From SIG607 sp045586405 (GTDB lineage Bacteria; Bacillota; Clostridia; Oscillospirales; Acutalibacteraceae), in the NCBI GenBank assembly GCA_045586405.1, contig JAZNAG010000099.1, positions 1 to 40,572 on the forward strand: a stretch of DNA of 40,572 nt, read 5' to 3'. Under the pieces are notes generated by a model. The model made no database searches. It was not told where the DNA came from and saw only the letters and a list, made by a program, of their open reading frames with translations. Below, piece after piece: positions 1-7,414 of the stretch. How positions within the stretch are numbered: the first letter of the stretch is position 1; every line of letters starts with the position of its first letter. Both the position numbers and the translations under genes were made by a program.

Positions 1-283
1 CAGAAAATCAGGGATTCGAACAAGGAGGGAGCGAAGCGGAAGAAAACAGTCCGGTGGACTGTTTTTGCCGACGTGGGCAACGAACGAAGTGAGGCGATAG
101 AGCACGGCAGTGCTCGGAAAAATCCCCCTCTCTCCGCCAAAATCGACAAATCTCGACAGAGGTTTGTCGATTTTACTTTTTACCTCTTCACTCTTCACTT
201 TTCACTATTTTCTTGAAAGTCGATTTTGGCAAGTAATAAGTAATAGTGAATAGTGAAAAAGTATCGGTGTGCCTTGCGGCACA
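1..283. repeat. Structured non-coding repeat with tRNA-like 3' end and nested inverted repeats
   Basis: No credible gene lies here. Positions 43-52 and 56-65 form a perfect 10-bp stem with a three-base loop, 100-105 and 110-115 form a 6-bp stem, and 124-139 reads like the 3' acceptor end and CCA of a serine-type tRNA. Positions 11-21 resemble the reverse complement of a tRNA T-arm. Positions 139-154 pair with 159-174 (16 bp, one G-T pair). The arm 136-147 is also complementary to 219-230, 194-209 pairs with 242-257 with one mismatch, and 268-273 pairs with 278-283. I recall similar sequence next to tRNA genes in other Clostridia, where it generates spurious ORFs, but copy number cannot be seen here. 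It is best called a dispersed, tRNA-associated palindromic element. Confidence 0.5.
139..180 (+). terminator. Strong hairpin with T-rich tail
   Basis: A 16-bp inverted repeat (139-154 with 159-174, loop GACA, one G-T pair) is followed by a T-rich run to 180. It would terminate a transcript, such as a tRNA, entering from the left edge. It is also part of the surrounding palindromic repeat, so termination may be incidental. Confidence 0.45.
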
Positions 284-358
284 AAATATAAAAAATATGT
301 AGGAGTTCAAATCCATAACCCAAAAATCCGCAAGTCAAAAATTTTAAAGGTATCCAAG

Positions 359-387
359 TTGTGCTTTGCGCAAACGTATGGTATAAT
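359..387 (+). promoter_or_regulatory. Sigma-A-type promoter for the ICMT-like gene
   Basis: A -35 box TTGTGC (359-364), a 17-bp spacer and a perfect TATAAT (382-387) lie 35 bases before the start codon at 422. Spacing and the perfect -10 box support it; the -35 box is only partly consensus. Confidence 0.65.
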
Positions 388-421
388 TCAATTGTAAATA
401 AGAATTTGATGGAGAATTGTT

Positions 422-1093
422 ATGACGATAAATTTATTTCTTCAGGCAATAACTAAATTTGTATTGGGTTTTATTTTAGTTGGATTATTGATTTTTTTGC
501 CTGCAGGGACCTTTTCGTTCTTTAACGGCTGGTTGTTTATGGGGGTTTTATTTGTACCGATGCTTTTTGCAGGCATTATTATGATATTTAAAAATCCAAA
601 TCTTTTAAAAATCAGACTGGGCGCTAAAGAAAAAAGACAAAAACAAAGTACTGTTATAAAGTTGAGCGGTCTTATGTTTTTGACGGGATTCGTCATTGCG
701 GGTTTAAATTTTCGCTTTGATTGGTTTATGTTGCCAAGAGGGGTTGTAATTGGCGCGGCGGCGGTTTTTCTTGTGGCATACTCCCTTTATGCCGAAGTAC
801 TTAGAGAAAACACATATCTTAGCCGTACTATTGAGGTGCAAGAAAATCAAAAAGTTATTGACACAGGATTATACGGTATTGTACGGCATCCAATGTATAG
901 CGTAACATTACTGTTGTTTTTATCAATGCCGTTTGTGTTGGGGTCAGTATATTCATTTTTGATTTTTCTTACATATCCGTTTATTATCATAAAAAGGATT
1001 AAAGATGAAGAGGAATTTCTCGAAAAGGAACTTGACGGCTATCGCGAGTATAAACAAAAAGTTAAATACCGATTGATTCCACTTATTTGGTAA
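422..1093 (+). CDS. Isoprenylcysteine carboxyl methyltransferase family membrane protein
   Basis: A 223-residue integral membrane protein with about five hydrophobic segments (roughly 8-28, 38-56, 82-95, 106-125 and 160-190). The C-terminal third carries the ICMT/PEMT signature: GLYGIVRHPMY (149-159), with the Arg-His-Pro that binds the S-adenosylmethionine side, then the acidic stretch DEEEFLEKEL (195-204) and YREY (207-210). Family members methylate carboxyl or other small acceptors at the membrane. Bacteria generally lack prenylated CAAX proteins, so the true substrate is unknown. GGAG (411-414) lies eight bases before the ATG, and a promoter with a perfect -10 box sits upstream. The next gene, a HAD phosphatase, follows after 65 bases on the same strand. 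The family call is firm; the specific function is open. Confidence 0.8.
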   Translation: MTINLFLQAITKFVLGFILVGLLIFLPAGTFSFFNGWLFMGVLFVPMLFAGIIMIFKNPNLLKIRLGAKEKRQKQSTVIKLSGLMFLTGFVIAGLNFRFDWFMLPRGVVIGAAAVFLVAYSLYAEVLRENTYLSRTIEVQENQKVIDTGLYGIVRHPMYSVTLLLFLSMPFVLGSVYSFLIFLTYPFIIIKRIKDEEEFLEKELDGYREYKQKVKYRLIPLIW

Positions 1094-1158
1094 CAGCAAA
1101 ACAAATCAAAATATACCTGCCGAACGATTTTTTACTTTACTTTTTTTAGGGTGATACA

Positions 1159-1896
1159 ATGAAAGTAATTGCAACCGATTACGATGGAACTTTAAGTTAT
1201 AACGGGATAGACGAGCAAAAGCGAGAGGCGATTGCTTTATGGAGAAAAAACGGCAACCTTTTTGGAGTTGTCAGCGGCAGAGGTCTGCAAAGCATTAAGA
1301 AAAGACTGCTTGAAGATAAAATAGAAGTAGATTTTTTAATAGCAAATAACGGCGCGGCTGTTTGTGACGGCAAGGGGAATTTGCTTAATGAAAAACTTTG
1401 CACTTGCAAGGGCATTAAAGAACTGCTTGAATTTGTTTTTTATAGTGGCTGTATGCACGCAAGAATTGACACGAATAATGGTAGTTTTACGGTTAAAAGA
1501 AAAGAAGAACAGGGCGAGGGTGAGTACACAACAGACACCTTGCCTTTAATTAAAAGTTTTACTCAAATCAGCGTACTGTTTGAAACCCATGAGGATTCTA
1601 AAAGAGTGTCAAAAAGCCTTTCGGAGAGCTTTTTAAATCTTTATAATCCTATTGGCAGCAGACGGTGGATAGATATAGTGGCAAACGGTGTGTGTAAATC
1701 AAAAGCGTTACATAAACTTAAAGAGATATACGGCATAAACAAAGAAGATATCATTACCGTGGGTGACAGCGAAAATGATATTGATATGCTTAAAAATTTT
1801 AAGTCTTTTGCTATGGAAAATGCGCTGGACGAGGTAAAAAAAGTATCCGGCGGTACCGTAAAAGATATAACCGAAATTATATCTCAATATATGTAG
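1159..1896 (+). CDS. Cof-type HAD-IIB hydrolase, likely sugar-phosphate or nucleotide phosphatase
   Basis: A 245-residue soluble protein of the haloacid dehalogenase superfamily, subclass IIB (Cof/YbiV-like). Motif I is DYDGT at 7-11, with nucleophile Asp7 and acid/base Asp9. Motif II is the Ser in VVSGR (37-41). Motif III is Lys near KSK (180-182). Motif IV is GDSENDIDM (202-210), which binds the magnesium ion. The alpha/beta cap lies between residues about 80 and 175. Members dephosphorylate small phosphometabolites with broad specificity. It probably shares a transcript with the upstream methyltransferase-like gene, as no separate promoter is obvious, and a good hairpin terminator follows at once. 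The substrate cannot be inferred from sequence. Confidence 0.85.
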   Translation: MKVIATDYDGTLSYNGIDEQKREAIALWRKNGNLFGVVSGRGLQSIKKRLLEDKIEVDFLIANNGAAVCDGKGNLLNEKLCTCKGIKELLEFVFYSGCMHARIDTNNGSFTVKRKEEQGEGEYTTDTLPLIKSFTQISVLFETHEDSKRVSKSLSESFLNLYNPIGSRRWIDIVANGVCKSKALHKLKEIYGINKEDIITVGDSENDIDMLKNFKSFAMENALDEVKKVSGGTVKDITEIISQYM

Positions 1897-1930
1897 AATA
1901 AAAGCAGGTAACTCTGCTTTTATTTTTTTC
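1897..1930 (+). terminator. Rho-independent terminator after HAD hydrolase
   Basis: A perfect 11-bp stem (1897-1907 with 1914-1924), a six-base loop and a run of T. The left arm begins directly after the stop codon. Confidence 0.85.
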
Positions 1931-1932
1931 CG

Positions 1933-1953
1933 AACTCTACGGAAAGTAGAGTT
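1933..1953. promoter_or_regulatory. Candidate operator upstream of the XRE-kinase gene
   Basis: AACTCTA (1933-1939) and TAGAGTT (1947-1953) form a 7-bp inverted repeat around a seven-base centre, upstream of the gene for an HTH-bearing kinase. It could be the site at which that protein controls its own operon. A weak promoter (TTTACT 2002-2007, TAATAT 2025-2030, 17-bp spacer) follows. Low certainty. Confidence 0.3.
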
Positions 1954-2058
1954 TGGATAAAAACTTGGATAAAATAAAAATAAAAGTCTAAAATTGATAG
2001 ATTTACTAAAAATATCACTTATGATAATATAAAAGTAACAACAATAGAGGTGATGAGT

Positions 2059-3270
2059 GTGGATGCTAAAACGGTAGGCAGCACAATACTAAAGCTGCGC
2101 AAAAAATGCAATATGACACAGCAGACCTTGGCAGAAAAACTTGATGTCAGCGATAAAACTGTAAGCAAGTGGGAAAACGGCCAAGGATATCCTGATATAA
2201 CCATATTTCCAAAACTGGCAGCCTTATTCGGTGTTACTGTGGACTATCTTCTTTTAGGCGAGAAGAAAAGAATATGTATTGCAGGAAATATCATTGCTGA
2301 TGTTGTGAAAAATATAGACACCTACCCAAAACTCGGAATGATGGCAAGAATAGGCGATATAAACTACGCCGTTGGCGGTTGTGTGCCTAACACCGCAATC
2401 AACCTGTCAAAGATAGACTCAAGTCTGCCCATAAGCGTGTTCGGTAGGGTTGGAATTGATGAATACGGAAGGCGTATTCTGTATCAACTTCAGCAAAGCG
2501 GTATAGATGTATCGGGGATAATAATGTCAAAGGATAGCCCTACCAGTTTCTGCGATGTTATGAGTATGCCCTCAGGGGAAAGAACTTTCTTTCACAAAAA
2601 AGGCGCTAACGCTCAGTTTTCGCCTGAAGATATCGATGTAAAGCAAATTGAATGTGATATATTCCATATAGGCTATATTTTACTTCTTGATAAATTTGAT
2701 GCTTACGATGAAGAATACAAAACGGTAATGGCAAGGTTTTTACACGGTCTGCAGCAGAAAGGGATAAAAACTTCTATTGATGTAGTCAGCGATACTGAGG
2801 CTGATTATGCTGCAAAAATAATCCCGTCGCTTAAATACTGTAATTTTGCTATTATGAACGAAATAGAATGTTGCAGAATATGGAATTTAAATGCCTATGA
2901 TGACGGAAACTTAAATATAAGCAATGTTAAAACTGCAATGAGAAAAACTGCAGACTGCGGTGTTAAAGACAGAGTAATTATCCATAGCAAGAAAATTTCT
3001 TTTATTATGAATGTAGAAAGCGGAGAAATTACCGAGCTTACTTCTCTAAGTATCCCTCAGTCCGAAATAAAGGGCAGTGTGGGGGCAGGAGATGCTTTTT
3101 GCGCAGGCTGTCTTTACGGAATATATAATGACTTTTCTGACAGTCAGTTGCTTGAATTTGCATCTGCCGCCGCTGCATGTAGCTTATTTTCCGTAAATTC
3201 TGTGGATGGTATGAAATCTAAATACGAAATACAAGAAATAGCACAAAAATACGGGAGGCTTAAATTATGA
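2059..3270 (+). CDS. XRE-type HTH fused to a PfkB carbohydrate kinase
   Basis: A two-domain protein of about 403 residues. Residues 4-66 are a Cro/C1-type HTH: MTQQTLAEKL, then VSDKTVSKWENG as recognition helix, ending in DYLLLG. Residues 71 to about 400 are a PfkB/ribokinase-fold kinase with the substrate motif GGCVPNTAINL and the ATP/catalytic motif GAGDAF, whose Asp345 is the base. It should phosphorylate a ketose or related sugar and may sense it to control transcription. The frame is open from GTG 2050 and has ATG 2053, but the SD-like GAGGTGAT (2047-2054) overlaps those and is best spaced for GTG 2059. The stop overlaps the next ATG by four bases, so translation is coupled to the isomerase. 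The fusion architecture is certain; the sugar is not. Confidence 0.85.
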   Translation: MDAKTVGSTILKLRKKCNMTQQTLAEKLDVSDKTVSKWENGQGYPDITIFPKLAALFGVTVDYLLLGEKKRICIAGNIIADVVKNIDTYPKLGMMARIGDINYAVGGCVPNTAINLSKIDSSLPISVFGRVGIDEYGRRILYQLQQSGIDVSGIIMSKDSPTSFCDVMSMPSGERTFFHKKGANAQFSPEDIDVKQIECDIFHIGYILLLDKFDAYDEEYKTVMARFLHGLQQKGIKTSIDVVSDTEADYAAKIIPSLKYCNFAIMNEIECCRIWNLNAYDDGNLNISNVKTAMRKTADCGVKDRVIIHSKKISFIMNVESGEITELTSLSIPQSEIKGSVGAGDAFCAGCLYGIYNDFSDSQLLEFASAAAACSLFSVNSVDGMKSKYEIQEIAQKYGRLKL

Positions 3271-3803
3271 CAAGAAAAGAATTTGAAAAACAGGTGAAAG
3301 CATCTCTTAAGCTTTATGAAAAAGCAGGTATTGTACTCACCGAAGAAGAAAAGAAAAATATTGAAGTGTGCGACCACGGCATAAATATTGTAGAAAAAGT
3401 AGGAATTCAGCTTATTACCTATGTGAACACAGAAAGAGTTTGTGCAAAAGAAATAGTTTTAACTCCGGGACAAACCTGCCCCGAGCATAAGCATGTACCT
3501 ACCAACTCAAAGGAAGGCAAGGAAGAAACCTTCCGTTGCAGATACGGAAAGGTATATCTCTATGTTCCGGGTGAAGGAAAGAAGTCGGATATTAAGGCAC
3601 GTATTCCGGAAACCGATATAAGCGTTTTCCACGAAATAATTCTAAACCCCGGCGAACAGTACACAATAATGCCTGAAACCTGGCATTGGTTCCAAGCCGG
3701 TGAAGAGGGCGCGGTTATTTCGGAATTCTCAACAAAAAGCACCGATGAAACAGACCAGTTCACCGATAAAAGACTTATAAGAGAACCTATTATAGAAGAC
3801 TAA
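3267..3803 (+). CDS. D-lyxose/D-mannose ketol-isomerase family cupin
   Basis: A 178-residue single-domain cupin matching the D-lyxose isomerase family (DUF1498; YdaE-like). The metal-binding pattern is visible as His74-x-His76 in CPEHKH, Glu87 in KEETFRC, and His140 in PETWHW. Characterised members interconvert D-lyxose with D-xylulose and D-mannose with D-fructose, using a divalent metal. The ATG overlaps the stop of the XRE-PfkB kinase and the aldolase starts 16 bases downstream, so the three genes are one unit. The order isomerase, kinase, aldolase suggests aldose to ketose, ketose to ketose phosphate, then cleavage to triose phosphate and an aldehyde. Length and motifs fit well; the natural substrate is inferred. 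Confidence 0.85.
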   Translation: MTRKEFEKQVKASLKLYEKAGIVLTEEEKKNIEVCDHGINIVEKVGIQLITYVNTERVCAKEIVLTPGQTCPEHKHVPTNSKEGKEETFRCRYGKVYLYVPGEGKKSDIKARIPETDISVFHEIILNPGEQYTIMPETWHWFQAGEEGAVISEFSTKSTDETDQFTDKRLIREPIIED

Positions 3804-3819
3804 CCGTGGAGGAATAAAT

Positions 3820-4671
3820 ATGCTTGTTAATATGAATGAAATTTTACTTGATGCGCAAAAGAAAAAGTATGCCGTTGGACTTTTTAATACAATAGATACC
3901 GATGCTATTGAAGCTGCTATTGGCGCGGCAGAGGAACTGAAATCTCCAATAATAATAGGCACGGCTGAGGTTTTACTGCCCTTTGGAGAATTGCAGCTTA
4001 TAGGCCCTGCTATGATAAATATGGCAAAAAATGCATCTGTGCCCGTAGCAGTTCATTATGACCACGGTCTGACAAGTGAGAGATGTCTTGAAGCATTAAA
4101 TCTCGGATTTACTTCCGTTATGTATGACTGTTCGGTAGATACATACGAAAACAACGTAAAAAGAGTAAAGGAAATGGCAGATATAGCTCATTCTTTTGGC
4201 GCTACAATTGAAGGTGAACTGGGACATGTGGGTGATAATGAGAATTCATTAGAGGGAGAAGCTTTGGAAGAAAACCCTGAAAAAATGTATACTGATCCCC
4301 TCAAGGCAAAGGAATTTGTTGAGAAAACCGGCGTAGATGCCTTAGCCGTTGCTATAGGTACAGCCCACGGAACATATAAGGCAAAGCCAAAGCTTGATAT
4401 AAAAAGGCTGAGTGAAATCAGCAGTACAATAAAAACTCCTCTTGTTTTACACGGCGGCTCAGGTCTTACAAAAGAAGATTTTGAAAATTGTATTGAAAAC
4501 GGCATAACAAAGGTAAATATTTTTACTGATTTATATTCAGCCGGACGCGATGCAGTTGAAAAGAACTGTCACGAGGATTACCATACAATAAGAAAAGAAA
4601 AGGTAAACGCAATCAAAGAGGCTGTTAAGGAAAAGATTATGCTTTTCGGTTCTGCCGATATGGCGAAATAA
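3820..4671 (+). CDS. Class II ketose-phosphate (fructose/tagatose-bisphosphate type) aldolase
   Basis: A 283-residue TIM-barrel, zinc-dependent aldolase. Motifs are VHYDHG (78-83, base Asp81 and zinc ligand His82), GELGHVG (132-138), AIGTAHGTY (178-186, His183), VLHGGSGL (209-216, His211) and KVNIFTD (231-237, phosphate binding). It cleaves a ketose 1-phosphate or 1,6-bisphosphate to dihydroxyacetone phosphate and an aldehyde. Because it is last in an isomerase-kinase-aldolase operon, it probably acts on the kinase product (for example fructose 1-phosphate or xylulose 1-phosphate) rather than serving core glycolysis. GTGGAGG (3805-3811) is a good ribosome binding site. A hairpin terminator follows directly. 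Confidence 0.85.
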   Translation: MLVNMNEILLDAQKKKYAVGLFNTIDTDAIEAAIGAAEELKSPIIIGTAEVLLPFGELQLIGPAMINMAKNASVPVAVHYDHGLTSERCLEALNLGFTSVMYDCSVDTYENNVKRVKEMADIAHSFGATIEGELGHVGDNENSLEGEALEENPEKMYTDPLKAKEFVEKTGVDALAVAIGTAHGTYKAKPKLDIKRLSEISSTIKTPLVLHGGSGLTKEDFENCIENGITKVNIFTDLYSAGRDAVEKNCHEDYHTIRKEKVNAIKEAVKEKIMLFGSADMAK

Positions 4672-4681
4672 ATAAATTTTT

Positions 4682-4709
4682 AAAAGCAGGGAATTACCCT
4701 GCTTTTTTA
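4682..4709 (+). terminator. Rho-independent terminator of the kinase-isomerase-aldolase operon
   Basis: A perfect 10-bp stem (4682-4691 with 4697-4706), loop AATTA, then T-rich tail. Confidence 0.85.
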
Positions 4710-4741
4710 TTTATTATATAATATAATATATACTGGTTATA

Positions 4742-4770
4742 TTGACTTTTTCGGCTTTTAATAGTAGAAT
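4742..4770 (+). promoter_or_regulatory. Promoter for the O-antigen-ligase-like gene
   Basis: TTGACT (4742-4747), a 17-bp spacer and TAGAAT (4765-4770), 29 bases before the ATG at 4800. Close to sigma-A consensus. Confidence 0.7.
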
Positions 4771-4799
4771 ATAAGTAATAATATAATGAGGTTTTTTAT

Positions 4800-6005
4800 A
4801 TGCAATTTTTTGACCTTGCTTTTATGAATTCGTATGATATCGGCAGAACTTACAAAAAAAACAAACAACTGGCTTTTGTTCACATTCTTATTTTGATAGC
4901 GGCTTTATCCTGCTTTGCTTATTTTACTGCAACCAGATTTATAATTGCCGCCATAGGTGTGATATTTTGTCTTTTACCCGCTACCAGAGGTAAGATATTC
5001 GCAGATAAAAGCAACTATATTCTTGCGCTATTTTCATTTATCACAAGCATTGTTGCCCTTGTAAATGAAAACTACACCGGCTTTTTAAGAACCTGCGTGT
5101 TTGCCGCTATGATGGTTATTTTCTCGGTTACAAGAAAAATTGTTACCAAAAGCTTTTATGAAGTCTTGCTTGACGTGATTTGTTTTGGCGGCTGTTTTGC
5201 AACGGTATACAGTATTGTTGAAAAGATAGTTATGAGTCAAAAAGAAGAAGGCTATCGCTGTGAGGTTACTTTCTCAAACGCCAATTTTTTCGGTATTGCC
5301 ATTATGATGGTAATTCTCATTTGTGCCTATAAGGTTGTGCATGGGGCTAAATACTCTTTTGTTTATTATATCGTTGCGGTGTTTAATGCAGTAGGTTTGT
5401 ATCTTAGCGGAAGTGTCAGTCTTTGGATAATCGCCGCAATAGGCATTGTTGTTCTTCTTATCCTTAACAACAATTATAAATTACTTATTGCCTTTTTTGC
5501 GGTTGCTGTGGTAACCCTTTTGCTTGTGGTTTTTATTCCGCAGTTTTTACCGCGAATAGATCAAATCGGCGGAACTACCAATAACCGTATTAAAATCTGG
5601 CTTTTTGCAATAGAACAGATAAAAGAGGCGCCCTTATTTGGAAGAGGATTTTTCAGCTATAAGCACCTTTACAACGTTCTGTCACCTACGCGCCCCGATA
5701 TTTATAAAGCAGCGTTGGCTCACAATTTTATGCTTGACTGTCTTTTGTGCCACGGCCTTGTGGGAACAACTCTGATAGGCACATATATAGCTATATTCAT
5801 CAAAAAGATATTTACCTGTTACAGTAAACTTAAAAAACAGGGCGCAACATATTTGAATATAATTTTTGCTGTTGCAACTTGTGCCGCAATAGCCTGTTAC
5901 GGTCTTATGGACACCACTTTTGTTTGGGTACAAACAGGAATGATACTGTTGTTTATAATAAGCGGTGTCGGTGTTGACGAAAGAAAACTTCGACACATAG
6001 AATAA
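4800..6005 (+). CDS. O-antigen ligase/polymerase-like polytopic membrane protein
   Basis: A 401-residue protein with around ten hydrophobic segments and little soluble mass apart from the loop between about 250 and 310. In that loop, GRGFFSYKHL (from about 281) followed by AHNFMLDCLLCHGLVGT (from about 307) is the layout of the Wzy/WaaL-type O-antigen ligase family, in which the large external loop carries the conserved Arg and His used in glycan transfer. In a Gram-positive the likely role is polymerising or attaching a surface polysaccharide, or a related bacteriocin/teichuronic function. GAGG (4788-4791) precedes the ATG by eight bases. Methylglyoxal synthase starts 17 bases after the stop, so they are probably co-transcribed despite unrelated roles. 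No glycosyltransferases are adjacent, which limits the call. Confidence 0.7.
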   Translation: MQFFDLAFMNSYDIGRTYKKNKQLAFVHILILIAALSCFAYFTATRFIIAAIGVIFCLLPATRGKIFADKSNYILALFSFITSIVALVNENYTGFLRTCVFAAMMVIFSVTRKIVTKSFYEVLLDVICFGGCFATVYSIVEKIVMSQKEEGYRCEVTFSNANFFGIAIMMVILICAYKVVHGAKYSFVYYIVAVFNAVGLYLSGSVSLWIIAAIGIVVLLILNNNYKLLIAFFAVAVVTLLLVVFIPQFLPRIDQIGGTTNNRIKIWLFAIEQIKEAPLFGRGFFSYKHLYNVLSPTRPDIYKAALAHNFMLDCLLCHGLVGTTLIGTYIAIFIKKIFTCYSKLKKQGATYLNIIFAVATCAAIACYGLMDTTFVWVQTGMILLFIISGVGVDERKLRHIE

Positions 6006-6022
6006 AGAAAAGAGGAAAATTT

Positions 6023-6403
6023 ATGAAAATCGCACTTATTGCACATGACAAGAAAAAAGACGATATTATTGAGCTCGCTAAAAAATACAAGGACGTATTA
6101 AGCGCTCATGAACTTTACGCTACCGGCACTACCGGAACTCTCATTATGGGTGAAACCGGTCTTACCATACACCGTATGAAAAGCGGTCCATTAGGCGGTG
6201 ACCAGCAAATCGGCGCTATGCTTGCCGACGGTAATCTTGATTTGGTTATCTTCCTTAGAGATCCTCTTACCGCTCAGCCTCACGAGCCTGATGTATCTGC
6301 GCTGCTTCGCCTTTGCGATGTTCAGAAAATACCTCTTGCCACAAATGAGAAAAGTGCAACCGTTATGCTTGAGGCTATGAAGAGCAAGGTTTATTTTTCT
6401 TAA
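6023..6403 (+). CDS. mgsA: Methylglyoxal synthase
   Basis: A 126-residue cytosolic enzyme that converts dihydroxyacetone phosphate to methylglyoxal and phosphate, bypassing lower glycolysis when phosphosugars accumulate. The family residues all align with an offset of 11 from E. coli MgsA: His8, the phosphate loop GTTG (35-38), SGPLGGDQQIG (54-64) with catalytic Asp60, Asp80 in LRDP, His87 and Asp90. AGAGGA ahead of the ATG is a good ribosome binding site. It lies between a DHAP-producing aldolase operon and the glycyl radical enzyme operon. Codons favour CTT/GTT/GCT forms as in the highly expressed genes of this window. The identification is secure. Confidence 0.95.
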   Translation: MKIALIAHDKKKDDIIELAKKYKDVLSAHELYATGTTGTLIMGETGLTIHRMKSGPLGGDQQIGAMLADGNLDLVIFLRDPLTAQPHEPDVSALLRLCDVQKIPLATNEKSATVMLEAMKSKVYFS

Positions 6404-6423
6404 AAGGAAAACAAACTAAAAGT

Positions 6424-6467
6424 CGGTTTTGTCTAAAAATAGTCTGAATAGACTATTGACTAAACCG
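6424..6467. promoter_or_regulatory. Near-palindromic element ahead of the AraC/glycyl radical operon
   Basis: A perfect 8-bp inverted repeat (6438-6445 with 6450-6457, loop GAAT) is flanked by outer arms 6424-6433 and 6458-6467 that pair with one mismatch. AGTC/GTCT/AGTCT motifs recur about every ten bases at 6421, 6431 and 6441. The element overlaps a candidate -35 TTGACT (6456-6461), whose 17-bp spacer leads to TTAAAT (6479-6484). It may be an AraC operator or, since it follows mgsA, a terminator; there is no good T-run. Confidence 0.45.
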
Positions 6468-6505
6468 CTTAAATATACTTAAATAGTAAGTAGGAAATAT
6501 AAGCT

Positions 6506-7393
6506 ATGAATTATTTCGGTATTGACCTTAGTGAAACCGTAAAGGTGGCGGTAATCGGCAAGGAACATCTTGTGCCGCCAACCCTTCACTGTCAGCGTAA
6601 AATCAAATGCTATGTAATGTACTTTGTTACAAGCGGCAGTCTGACTTTAAATGTAAATGATGAGTCGGTTACTCTGCTACCGGGGGATATCTACATATTC
6701 AACAGACATGATGTGCAGATGCCAAGCAGTGAAAACGAGTGTGAATACTTTTTTGTTCACTTTGACAGCGACAGTATAACAAAACACAGTGATGACTATA
6801 TTGAAAACGTCCGTAAGAAAAACATTGAGTTTTTAAAGGCCAGTCCGTATAGTCTTGAGCGTTACGATAATTTCAATTTACTGATTCGTCAGCACATACA
6901 CGTAAGCGATAAAAATAACATTGATTATCTTACCGAAAAATTCAGAGCCGGTATTTTACCGAAGTCGTACAGCAGTATAAGAAAAAGCTTTGAACTGTGC
7001 GCTAATTTTACGGCTATACTTATCCGTCTCGAAAAAATTTGCGAAAGCAACCCTTATGATAAGAAAAGGGAAAGGCATACCTACAACAATGTACGAAAAA
7101 TAGCCGACTATATAAATAAGAATTACAGCGAAGATATAAGCAGCGAAACTATTGAAAATAAGTTTTCAATAAATTACGATTACGCAAACCGAATTTTCAA
7201 ACAGTATTTTGATATAAGTATCAACCGCTACCGTAACGAGCGAAGAATAGACAGAGCAAAGTTTCTTCTGTCAGCTACCGAAAAAAGCATTGACGAAATA
7301 GCTTTAGAGGTGGGTTTTGAGGATAAATACTATTTTTCGCGTTTATTTACAAAACTTGAAGGCGTTTCGCCTTTAGGATATAGAAACAAATAA
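6506..7393 (+). CDS. AraC-family transcriptional regulator of the glycyl radical enzyme operon
   Basis: A 295-residue protein. The N-terminal part (about 20-90) is a cupin-like sensor with LTLNVNDESVTLLPGDIYIF, typical of AraC ligand domains. The C-terminal 100 residues hold the two-helix-turn-helix AraC domain: VRKIADYINKNY, the recognition helix around IFKQYFDISINRYRNERR, and the second HTH SIDEIALEVGFEDKYYFSRLF followed by GVSPLGYR. It likely binds a sugar and activates the operon that begins with itself; the mutarotase-like gene starts 21 bases after its stop. A palindromic element overlaps the candidate promoter upstream. Codon choice is less biased than in the enzyme genes that follow, as is usual for regulators. 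The family call is firm; the ligand is unknown. Confidence 0.9.
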   Translation: MNYFGIDLSETVKVAVIGKEHLVPPTLHCQRKIKCYVMYFVTSGSLTLNVNDESVTLLPGDIYIFNRHDVQMPSSENECEYFFVHFDSDSITKHSDDYIENVRKKNIEFLKASPYSLERYDNFNLLIRQHIHVSDKNNIDYLTEKFRAGILPKSYSSIRKSFELCANFTAILIRLEKICESNPYDKKRERHTYNNVRKIADYINKNYSEDISSETIENKFSINYDYANRIFKQYFDISINRYRNERRIDRAKFLLSATEKSIDEIALEVGFEDKYYFSRLFTKLEGVSPLGYRNK

Positions 7394-7414
7394 TTTATAA
7401 AAGGGGATTTTATA

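Noticed and set aside
1..140. Intact tRNA gene
   Set aside because: Only a tRNA-like 3' acceptor end and a reversed T-arm-like stretch exist; no D-arm or anticodon arm can be folded.
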